From the NCBI GenBank assembly GCA_015060075.1, contig SUZE01000001.1, positions 62,001 to 126,000 of the forward strand: a stretch of DNA of 64,000 bases, written 5' to 3'. The notes below the pieces were generated by a model. It was not told where the DNA came from, made no database searches, and worked only from the letters and a program-made list of their open reading frames with translations. A program made the translations under genes and the position numbers. Shown one piece after another: positions 41,463 through 48,839 of this stretch; positions within the stretch are counted from its first letter, which is position 1, and the number at the start of each line of letters is the position of its first letter. This stretch comes from Rikenellaceae bacterium (GTDB lineage Bacteria; Bacteroidota; Bacteroidia; Bacteroidales; Rikenellaceae).

Positions 41463-43616
41463 ATGAAAAATTACTCACCAAAAGAGATTAAGAACATCGT
41501 TCTGATTGGTGCCCCTGGCTCGGGTAAAACTACCTTGGCAGAGGCTATGGCTTACGAAGGTAAGGTTATCGACCGCCGAGGTAGTATCGAAAATAACAAT
41601 ACTTTGTCGGACAACACCGACATCGAGCACGAATACAAACGCTCGATTTATGCGACCACTCTCTTCACAGAGTTTATGGGTCGCAAACTCAATATCATAG
41701 ACTGCCCGGGTTCGGACGACTTCTGCGGAAATCTCTTCTCGGCATTTAAGGTAGGTGACGTGGGCGTGATGCTCGTGAATGCGCAGACCGGCTGGGAGGT
41801 TGGTAACGTTATTCAGGGCCGTTATGCCCGTATCTTGAACAAGCCGCTTATCGCCGTAGTGAACCAACTCGATGCAGAGAAGGCTTCGTTTGAGAGCACA
41901 TTTGAGACTATCAAGGATAAGGCTTCGGTTAAGCCGGTTATCGTTCAGTATCCTGTAAATCAGGGTGTGGGCTTCGATTCGTTCATCGATGTTTTGATGA
42001 TGAAGATGTACCGCTTCACAGACGAGAACGGAACTCGTGAGGAGTTGGATATTCCGGAGAGCGAGATGGAGAAGGCAAAGGCGTTGAATCTCGAACTTAT
42101 CGAGACTGCTGCCGAGCACGATGATGCTTTGATGGAGTTGTACTTCGAGAAGGGTACTCTTACACAAGATGATATCCGTTCGGGTTTGAAGATTGGTGTT
42201 GCGAAACGTAAGGCTATGCCTGTATTCTGCGCAAGCGGTAAGAAAGATATCGGTACAAAGCGTTTGATGGAGTTCATTATCAATGTTGCACCTGGTCCAA
42301 CCGTAGCACCTGCATTCCCTGCAACTGACGGCTCGGAGGTTATGGCTGACGAGAACGCTCCTGTGGCATTGTTCGTATTCAAGTCGCAGATGGAGGGACA
42401 TATCGGCGAAATCAACTACTTCCGTGTAGTTCGTGGTAAACTCACTGAGGGTATGGAGTTGGTGAACTCGCGTACGGGCAATAAGGAGAAGTTGTCGCAA
42501 CTCTTCGCCGTAGCAGGTAAGAACCGTATCAAGGTTACCGAGTTGTCGGCAGGCGATATCGGTTGCACCGTGAAGTTGAAGGGTACTCGCACAAACGATA
42601 CTTTGTCGGCACCTTCTGCTCCTGTAACTTTGGAGCCTATCGTATTCCCTGAGCCACGCTACCGTGCAGCTGTTAAGGCGAAGGTACAGGGTGACGAGGA
42701 GAAACTCGGTAAGTTGTTGCTCGATGCACGCTTCGAGGACCCTACAATCCTCGTTGAGTACTCGAAGGAGTTGAAGCAGACCATTATTCAGGGACAGGGT
42801 GAACACCATCTCAATATCTTGCGTAACCGCATCTTGGCAGATAACAAGGTCGATATGGAGTTCTTCGCACCGAAAATCCCTTATCGTGAAACTATTACCA
42901 AGGTTGCTCAGGCAGACTACCGTCACAAGAAGCAGTCGGGTGGTGCAGGTCAGTTTGGCGAGGTACACATGGTTATCGAGCCATACTATGAGGGCATCGA
43001 AGAGCCTACAAAGTATAAGGTAAACGGCAAGGATATCACCGTAAATATCAAGGGCAAGGAGGAGTACGACCTTGAATGGGGCGGCAAACTCCAATATTAC
43101 AGCTCGATTGTAGGTGGTGCTATCGATGCACGCTTTATGCCTGCAATTTTGAAGGGTGTAATGGAGAAGATGGACGAGGGACCGCTCACAGGCTCGTATG
43201 CTCGTGACATTCGTGTAGTTATCTACGATGGTAAGATGCACCCGGTAGATTCGAACGAAATTTCGTTTAAGCTTGCTGCTCGTAATGCGTTTAAGGAGGC
43301 GTTCCGCAATGCAGGTCCGAAGATTATGGAGCCTATCTACAATGTTGAGGTTCTCACCCCAACTGATTATATGGGTTCCGTTATGAGCGACTTGCAGAAT
43401 CGCCGTGCGATGATTATGGGTATGGAGTCTGACAAGGGCTTCGATAAGCTCAACGCACGAGTACCTCTTGCAGAACTTTATCGTTACTCTACAACATTGT
43501 CATCTTTGACCTCCGGAGCAGCGACTTACACCATGAAGTTCGACTCATACGAGCAGGTGCCAAGTGATGTACAGGATAAGTTGTTGAAGGCATACACCGA
43601 CACTGACGAAGAGTAA
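41463..43616 (+). CDS. EF-G paralogue (EF-G2 type) with altered GTPase motifs
   Basis: The 717-residue protein has all EF-G domains but a divergent G domain. The P-loop reads GAPGSGKTTL rather than AHIDAGKTT. Switch II reads DCPGSDDF where canonical EF-G has DTPGHVDF, so the catalytic His is Ser. The base motif is NQLD instead of NKMD. Domain IV is intact (SGGAGQFGEVHMVIEP, SYARDIRVVIYDGKMHPVDS). A similar EF-G2 in Bacteroides thetaiotaomicron has been reported to translocate without GTP hydrolysis and to matter under nutrient limitation; applying that here is inference. The start MKNYSPKEIK is preferred to the upstream track Met. LPR8 begins on its stop codon. Confidence 0.88.
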   Translation: MKNYSPKEIKNIVLIGAPGSGKTTLAEAMAYEGKVIDRRGSIENNNTLSDNTDIEHEYKRSIYATTLFTEFMGRKLNIIDCPGSDDFCGNLFSAFKVGDVGVMLVNAQTGWEVGNVIQGRYARILNKPLIAVVNQLDAEKASFESTFETIKDKASVKPVIVQYPVNQGVGFDSFIDVLMMKMYRFTDENGTREELDIPESEMEKAKALNLELIETAAEHDDALMELYFEKGTLTQDDIRSGLKIGVAKRKAMPVFCASGKKDIGTKRLMEFIINVAPGPTVAPAFPATDGSEVMADENAPVALFVFKSQMEGHIGEINYFRVVRGKLTEGMELVNSRTGNKEKLSQLFAVAGKNRIKVTELSAGDIGCTVKLKGTRTNDTLSAPSAPVTLEPIVFPEPRYRAAVKAKVQGDEEKLGKLLLDARFEDPTILVEYSKELKQTIIQGQGEHHLNILRNRILADNKVDMEFFAPKIPYRETITKVAQADYRHKKQSGGAGQFGEVHMVIEPYYEGIEEPTKYKVNGKDITVNIKGKEEYDLEWGGKLQYYSSIVGGAIDARFMPAILKGVMEKMDEGPLTGSYARDIRVVIYDGKMHPVDSNEISFKLAARNAFKEAFRNAGPKIMEPIYNVEVLTPTDYMGSVMSDLQNRRAMIMGMESDKGFDKLNARVPLAELYRYSTTLSSLTSGAATYTMKFDSYEQVPSDVQDKLLKAYTDTDEE

Positions 43617-43742
43617 AAACACATTTTAAGGGGAAATTGCTTCCTTGTCTTCAAAAAATGAGATGGTTACATACGCCTTAGTATGCGCCCATCTCATTTT
43701 TCTTTGACGGCGTTGCACTTTCCTCCTTAAAATGAGTTTTTT
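43615..43742 (+). repeat. long palindromic repeat LPR8
   Basis: ACATTTTAAGGGGAAATTGC pairs with GCACTTTCCTCCTTAAAATG. AAAAATGAGATGG / CCATCTCATTTTT is a perfect 13-bp inner stem and the apex is CATAC-gcctta-GTATG. It starts on the second base of the EF-G2 TAA. Confidence 0.85.
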
Positions 43743-43963
43743 GGGGTAGTGGTATGCTACGGAACTCGCTTTCTTGTTTGGCACAAAATTTCCTCGCTCA
43801 TAAACGATTTTTTTGCTTTTGGGTTGCACTTTCCTCCTTAAAATGAGTTTTTTGGGGTAGTGGTATGCTACGGAACTCGCTTTCTTGTTTGGCACAAAAT
43901 TTCCTCGCTCATAAACGATTTTTTTGCTTTTGGGTTGCACTTTCCTCCTTAAAATGAGTTTTT
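43713..43963 (+). repeat. 111-bp tandem repeat (2.3 copies)
   Basis: The unit from TTGCACTTTCCTCC recurs at 43713, 43824 and 43935, exactly 111 bp apart, the third copy stopping after about 29 bp. Each unit joins an LPR8-type 3' arm to the 3' half of an LPR6-like palindrome (GGTATGCTACGG..GCACAAAATTTCCTCGCTC..CGATTTTTTT). Because 111 is divisible by 3, it creates a 37-residue repeat in a spurious minus-strand ORF. With LPR8 and the promoter repeat it accounts for the 477-bp gap before dprA. Confidence 0.9.
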
Positions 43964-44007
43964 GTAGGGTAATTCTTCGTTTCTCTCATATCGTCTGTTT
44001 TTGAAAA

Positions 44008-44089
44008 GTTTTCCCACTACAAGCGAAAACCGAAAAACAAAAGTTTTCCGTTTTCCGCTTTCCGCTTTCCGTTTATTTTTCTATCTTTG
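44008..44089 (+). repeat. promoter-bearing repeat, copy 2, with TTTTCCG heptads
   Basis: It shares GTTTTCCCACT, CAAGCGAAAA, CGAAAAA, AAAAGTTTTCCG and the heptads with 21943-22027. It ends in TATCTTTG (44082-44089), a consensus -7 element placed 4 nt before the dprA ATG. Confidence 0.75.
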
Positions 44090-44093
44090 TATT

Positions 44094-45197
44094 ATGATAC
44101 TTGACGAACTCGCTTTGACCTTTATACCCGAACTCGGTGTTCGAGGTGTGGCACACCTTATAGATTTGTATGGTAGTGCCGAGGTGGCGTTTGCCCAACC
44201 GGAGTACAAACTGATTTTGTGTGCCGAGTTACGCAAAGATATTGCAGAGCGTGTTGTGCGTAAAACGGGATATGCCGAGGCAGAACGAGAGTTGCGCTAT
44301 TGTGAGGAGAACGGAATTAACATCACCTCTTGTGTAGATGACAACTATCCCCACCTTTTGCGAGAGATTCCCGACAGACCACATATTGTCTATTCCGTAG
44401 GAGATATCGGTGCGCTTTCGTCACGACATATCCTCTCGGTAGTCGGTACTCGCCGTATAAGTTCGTATGGAGAGAGTGTATGTGCACATCTTATACCGGA
44501 GTTGGCGGAGATGTTTCCCGATTTGGTGGTCGTTAGCGGTTTGGCATTTGGCGTTGATGCTGCGGCACATCGTGCAGCATTGGCTGCCGGGGTTAGAACG
44601 GTTGCCGTGGTGGCAAATAAGTTGCCCGATGTAACACCTGTACAACATTGCAACCTCGCCAAAGATATTGTCGAACATGGTGGGGCGATTATTACCGAGT
44701 TGAGCTCACATACTAAGCAGAATGGAGCCTACTATATCCCTCGCAACCGCATTATAGCGGGTGTGGCAGATGGTCTGTTGGTTGTGGAGTCGCCGATAAA
44801 CGGAGGCTCGCTTTCGACTGCCAAGGCAGCAGATGCCTACTCACGCTCGATTATGGCACTGCCGGGACGTATTACCGATAGCCGTTCGGAGGGTACAAAT
44901 CATCTTATAAAGACAAATGTTGCGCAACTTGTAACTTCGGCACGAGATATTGCCGATGTCCTTGGTTGGGAGGTGGAGCCTGCCATGCCCGAGAAGATGT
45001 ACTATGCACCTCGCGAGGTAAACGATAAGGAGCAGTTGGTGCTTGCGGTGTTGGCGGATAATTCTGATGGTCTTACGATGGATAATATAGCCGACAAAAC
45101 GCAACTCCACATCTCGGAACTTAGCGCAATGTTGCTCAATATGGAGCTGTCGGGTTTGGTGCGACAACTACCCGGAAGAAGATATGTAATATGCTGA
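44094..45197 (+). CDS. dprA: DNA-processing protein DprA
   Basis: DprA loads RecA on incoming single-stranded DNA during transformation. The 367-residue protein has an N-terminal SAM-like region, the Rossmann-type core (SVVGTRRISSYGE, VVSGLAFGVDAAAHRAAL, IPRNRIIAGVADGLLVVE, ALPGRITDSRSEGTNHLI) and a C-terminal winged-helix (DGLTMDNIADKTQLHISELSAML). The ATG at 44094 is only 4 nt from TATCTTTG, so the transcript may be leaderless. The track extension reads through repeat sequence. It overlaps tatD by 7 nt (ATGCTGA). Confidence 0.94.
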   Translation: MILDELALTFIPELGVRGVAHLIDLYGSAEVAFAQPEYKLILCAELRKDIAERVVRKTGYAEAERELRYCEENGINITSCVDDNYPHLLREIPDRPHIVYSVGDIGALSSRHILSVVGTRRISSYGESVCAHLIPELAEMFPDLVVVSGLAFGVDAAAHRAALAAGVRTVAVVANKLPDVTPVQHCNLAKDIVEHGGAIITELSSHTKQNGAYYIPRNRIIAGVADGLLVVESPINGGSLSTAKAADAYSRSIMALPGRITDSRSEGTNHLIKTNVAQLVTSARDIADVLGWEVEPAMPEKMYYAPREVNDKEQLVLAVLADNSDGLTMDNIADKTQLHISELSAMLLNMELSGLVRQLPGRRYVIC

Positions 45198-45979
45198 TAG
45201 ACACCCATTCACATATCTACGATGAGGCTTTTGATGACGACCGCCGAGAGGTGGTCGAGAGGGCTCGTGCCGAGGGCATAGAGCGAATTATTTTGCCTGC
45301 AATAGATGGCGAGAGCAATGAGCGACTCTTCGATATGTGCAGGGCGTATGGCGATTATGTTGTACCTCTTATGGGCTTGCACCCTACATCAGTGAACGAT
45401 AATCCTCGTTGGCGTGAGGAGTTGGCTGAGGTAGAGCGACTGCTCGCTGCGCCACCGCAAGGCGTTGAACGATTTTATGGCGTTGGCGAGATAGGCATGG
45501 ACCTCTATTGGAGTCGTGATTGGCAGACGGAGCAGACCGAGGCTTTTAGGGCGCAGGTGGAGTTGGCTTTGAAGTATGATTTACCAATCGTGGTCCATAC
45601 ACGCAATGCGTGGGAAGAGATGGCAGAGATTGTTGAGGAGTATCGGGGCAGAGGTTTGAGAGGTGTTTTCCACGCCTTCTCGGCAGATGCAGAGATGTAT
45701 GAAAGATTGCGCCAATGTGGCGAATTTGTCTTCGGTATAGGGGGTGTTGTGACCTTCAAGAAGAGCGCCTTGGCGGAGGTTGTCAAGGCGATGCGATTGG
45801 AGGATTTGGTGGTCGAAACAGATGCGCCATATCTTACCCCTACACCGCACCGAGGTACTCGAAACGAGTCTTCGTATGTGCGCTTTGTGGCGGCAAAAAT
45901 CGCTGAATTACAAGGTGTTGATTACGAGGTTGTGGCGGAGCAGACAACGCAAAATGCAAAACGAATTTTCAGATTATAG
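45191..45979 (+). CDS. TatD family metal-dependent hydrolase
   Basis: The 262-residue TIM-barrel hydrolase shows metal-ligand motifs LIDTHSHIYDEAF, GEIGMDLYW, VVHTRNAWEEM, VFHAFSADAEM and ETDAPYLTPTPHRG. TatD enzymes are 3'-5' DNases linked to repair and DNA turnover. Translational overlap with dprA suggests coupled expression, and ansA follows 6 nt after its stop. Confidence 0.9.
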   Translation: MLIDTHSHIYDEAFDDDRREVVERARAEGIERIILPAIDGESNERLFDMCRAYGDYVVPLMGLHPTSVNDNPRWREELAEVERLLAAPPQGVERFYGVGEIGMDLYWSRDWQTEQTEAFRAQVELALKYDLPIVVHTRNAWEEMAEIVEEYRGRGLRGVFHAFSADAEMYERLRQCGEFVFGIGGVVTFKKSALAEVVKAMRLEDLVVETDAPYLTPTPHRGTRNESSYVRFVAAKIAELQGVDYEVVAEQTTQNAKRIFRL

Positions 45980-45985
45980 AGCGAT

Positions 45986-47014
45986 ATGAATAAGGCTTCG
46001 ATTTTAATTATCTACACGGGCGGTACAATCGGTATGCGCCGAAATGAGAATGGTACGCTTGTTCCGTTCGATTTTAACACCATTGAGCAGGAGTTTCCTG
46101 CGGTGCGCAATCTGAATGTCGATATCTCGGTGCATAAGATGGAGGCGATAGACTCCTCGAATGTTACCCCTGCAAGATGGAGCGAGTTAGCACATATTAT
46201 TGCCGACAACTACGGCAAATACAACGGTTTTGTGGTGTTGCACGGCACGGACACCATGTCCTATACCGCTTCGGCATTGAGTTTTATGCTCGAAAATTTG
46301 TCGAAGCCTGTAATCTTCACGGGTAGCCAGATTCCGATGGGTATTCTTCGCACCGATGGCCGTGAAAACCTTATCACAGCGATAGAGATTGCTGCTGCTA
46401 CCGATGAGAAGGGTAGGGCTATTGTGCCGGAGGTTGCGCTCTACTTCCAGAATCGTCTTTTCCGTGCAAATCGAACCTCAAAACTCTCGGCGGAGGCATT
46501 GAATGCCTTTGAGTCACGCAACCTTGCGCCACTTGCTGAGGTAGGTGTGAATATCAAGTACAATAACGCTGTAATCTACAAGTCTGCTCCATATTTCGAG
46601 CCATTGCATATCTCGGATAGGTTAGACGATAGAGTGATTATCATAAAACTGTTCCCCGGATTGTCGCAAGAGTCGTTCAAGGCGATGCTCTCGATAGAGG
46701 GAGTGCGAGGAGTGGTACTCGAAACCTATGGCACGGGTAATGCTCCTACGGCGGAGTGGTTTATTGATGCCCTTCGAGAGGCGATATCGAATGGTATTGC
46801 CGTTGTGAATATTACTCAATGTCAGGGTGGGGCAGTCGCTATGCACCTATACGAAACGGGCAGGCAGTTGCAGGATATTGGAGTTATTTCGGGCTACGAT
46901 ATGACCACCGAAGCGGCTGCGACTAAACTTATGTGGCTGTTGGGCAAGGGATTGTCAAACGAGGCCCTTGCCGATGCCATGTGCCACACTTTGCGTGGAG
47001 AGTTGTCGAACTAA
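45986..47014 (+). CDS. ansA: type I L-asparaginase
   Basis: The enzyme hydrolyses asparagine to aspartate and ammonia in the cytoplasm. The 342-residue protein lacks a signal peptide. It has both catalytic threonine motifs, IYTGGTIGM near the N terminus and [15 protein letters not shown], plus the substrate-binding FTGSQIPMG. It is the third gene of dprA-tatD-ansA. Its stop overlaps the stop of the convergent hydrolase (CTAA), leaving no room for a dedicated terminator. Confidence 0.94.
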   Translation: MNKASILIIYTGGTIGMRRNENGTLVPFDFNTIEQEFPAVRNLNVDISVHKMEAIDSSNVTPARWSELAHIIADNYGKYNGFVVLHGTDTMSYTASALSFMLENLSKPVIFTGSQIPMGILRTDGRENLITAIEIAAATDEKGRAIVPEVALYFQNRLFRANRTSKLSAEALNAFESRNLAPLAEVGVNIKYNNAVIYKSAPYFEPLHISDRLDDRVIIIKLFPGLSQESFKAMLSIEGVRGVVLETYGTGNAPTAEWFIDALREAISNGIAVVNITQCQGGAVAMHLYETGRQLQDIGVISGYDMTTEAAATKLMWLLGKGLSNEALADAMCHTLRGELSN

Positions 47015-47811
47015 ATACGACCGACAAAATCGAGCAGTGCCGAGGCGCACTTTTGAGCCTCCTCGATAAAGCCCATGTGTCCCGAATTTTCGAGCCATAC
47101 CACCTCGGCTTCGGGGTGTTCGGCAACCATCTTTTCGGCAACTTCGGGTACTATATAGCCATCTTTTTTGCCGAGAATAAAGAGAATAGGTCTATTCAAG
47201 GCGTGGAGCATTTCGCTCTGCGCCTTGCGCTCTATCATACCGTTCAAAAGAGCGATTATTCCCGCATCTTCGGTGAGGTAGATGGTCTGCTGTAAATCCT
47301 CTATCTCGGTGCGGAAACGGTTGCGATTTTCAACTGCAAATCCCGCTTCGGGTGCTGTGTGTGCCAGCAACTCCTTCTTGCCGGAACGTATAAGCGATAT
47401 CTCTCGTTGTCGATTTTTTCGCTTCTCCTCGCTATCGGCATAAGGGGTGGAGTGGAGCAGAACAAGCCCCTCGGTGCGGTCGGTGTGTCGCTCGGCAAAT
47501 GCGAGCGCTACATATCCGCCCATTGAGTGTCCTACAATGGTTGCACGGTCAATACCGAGTTTATCGAGTGCAGCAGCGATGGTGTCGGCGAGGTAGTCCA
47601 TTGTGTGAATTTCGCCCTTAACCTCCGAGATGCCATGTCCAGGAATATCGAGTGTGATGATGCGCACATCTTTGTAGAGTAGGGATACGAAGTTGTCCCA
47701 TACGAGCATATTTTCGAGGTAACCATGCAGTAAAACAACAGTTTTCTCTCCTACCTCCGAGTCGCAAATATGCAGAGCCGTATCGCCTGCCATGATAAAC
47801 TTTTCAACCAT
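47011..47811 (-). CDS. alpha/beta hydrolase
   Basis: The 266-residue protein has the fold signatures [10 protein letters not shown] (oxyanion), the nucleophile elbow GHSMGGYVA, a lid region around residues 130-190 and the catalytic His in NSGHMGFIE. The Asp is probably in GKKDGYIVP. Substrate is unknown; similar proteins are called esterases or MhpC-like hydrolases. The gene is divergent from dapF and convergent with ansA, overlapping its stop codon by 3 bases. Confidence 0.88.
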   Translation of the reverse strand: MVEKFIMAGDTALHICDSEVGEKTVVLLHGYLENMLVWDNFVSLLYKDVRIITLDIPGHGISEVKGEIHTMDYLADTIAAALDKLGIDRATIVGHSMGGYVALAFAERHTDRTEGLVLLHSTPYADSEEKRKNRQREISLIRSGKKELLAHTAPEAGFAVENRNRFRTEIEDLQQTIYLTEDAGIIALLNGMIERKAQSEMLHALNRPILFILGKKDGYIVPEVAEKMVAEHPEAEVVWLENSGHMGFIEEAQKCASALLDFVGRI

Positions 47812-47869
47812 TTTATCTCTTTTTCGATTTTTTACTGCGTAAAATTATGGAAAATTCTTCAAATTTTAC

Positions 47870-47877
47870 TATTTTTG
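47870..47877 (+). promoter_or_regulatory. -7 element for dapF
   Basis: TATTTTTG fits TAnnTTTG, 21 nt before the dapF ATG chosen here. It lies inside the ORF-track N-terminal extension and supports the shorter start. Confidence 0.6.
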
Positions 47878-47898
47878 GACGATTATACACTGAATAGA

Positions 47899-48834
47899 AT
47901 GAAATTTGACTATATCAAATGCCACGGCTCGGGCAATGAGTTCGTAATGGTAGATGCCGTAAAGTACAATCTTGACGGTATTGACTTTGCGGATTTTGCA
48001 CGTTTTATCTGCGACAGAGGTGGCTCTGTCGGAGCAGATGGAGTGTTGCTTTTGGTTGAGCGAGATGGCATGTTTGGTATGCGAATGTTCAACCCCGATG
48101 GCTCGGAGGCAGAGATGTGTGGCAATGGTATTCGTTGTGTTGCACGCTTGGCAGAGGAGTATACGGGAGTTGATAAGTTCGATATGTTTTCGGGTGGAAA
48201 TACCTATGCTATTACGCATGCGGAGGATATATACCTCGGCATACCGACTTATGGCGTGGATTTGAAGGTCAGACTTACAAGTAATGATTTCGGCTTTGCC
48301 AAGGGTGCCGAGAGATTTGTGTCGCAGCGTATAGAAAGACTTGATGATAATCTTCTCTGGACTGCAATAAATGTTGGTAATCCCCATATTGTGGCGGAGG
48401 TATCAGAAATAGATTATACCCACCTCACACGCCTCGGTGAGCGTGTTTTGGAGTTGCGAGAGGAGTTCCCGAAGGGGATAAATGTATCGCTCGTGAAGGT
48501 GCTGGACGAAAACCGAATATTTGTGGCGACATACGAGCGTGGTGCAGGTATTACGGCTTCGTGCGGTACTGCAATGACTTCGAGTGCTACGGCTATGGCG
48601 TTGAATGGTCGTTGCGACTATGAAGCGGTTATTGATGTGGAGAATAGGGGCGGTGCTGTGCGTTGTGTCTGCCACAAAGAGGGCGGTCTGCACACGCAAC
48701 TTATCGGAAATGCCTCCTATATTTCGTATGGTGAAGTTGTCGCTGCAGATGGTAAATTTACCTATACGGAGAGGGGTGAATTTGACGATGAGATAGCACT
48801 GTATAACGACTTTTTAGAGTTGAAAGCGGAGTAA
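47899..48834 (+). CDS. dapF: diaminopimelate epimerase
   Basis: DapF converts LL- to meso-diaminopimelate for lysine and peptidoglycan. From MKFDYIKCHGSGNEFVMVD the protein is 311 residues. The two catalytic cysteines are in EMCGNGIRCVAR and YERGAGITASCGTAM. The segment between them has the usual two-fold pseudo-symmetric layout. It is followed by tamL after 5 nt and dxs 17 nt further, likely one transcript for envelope and isoprenoid precursors. Confidence 0.95.
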   Translation: MKFDYIKCHGSGNEFVMVDAVKYNLDGIDFADFARFICDRGGSVGADGVLLLVERDGMFGMRMFNPDGSEAEMCGNGIRCVARLAEEYTGVDKFDMFSGGNTYAITHAEDIYLGIPTYGVDLKVRLTSNDFGFAKGAERFVSQRIERLDDNLLWTAINVGNPHIVAEVSEIDYTHLTRLGERVLELREEFPKGINVSLVKVLDENRIFVATYERGAGITASCGTAMTSSATAMALNGRCDYEAVIDVENRGGAVRCVCHKEGGLHTQLIGNASYISYGEVVAADGKFTYTERGEFDDEIALYNDFLELKAE

Positions 48835-48839
48835 CGGAT

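Noticed and set aside
41475-43241. 588-codon minus-strand ORF opposite the EF-G2 gene
   Set aside because: Antisense shadow of a highly biased gene; composition is low-information (Leu/Arg/His/Cys rich) and the plus-strand EF-G is unambiguous.
43626-43940. 104-codon minus-strand ORF with two identical 37-residue repeats
   Set aside because: It is the translation of the 111-bp tandem repeat and LPR8; the repeat length is a multiple of 3 by chance. No start context or family match.
43713-43963. CRISPR array (111-bp period)
   Set aside because: The entire unit repeats, including what would be the spacer, and only 2.3 copies exist.
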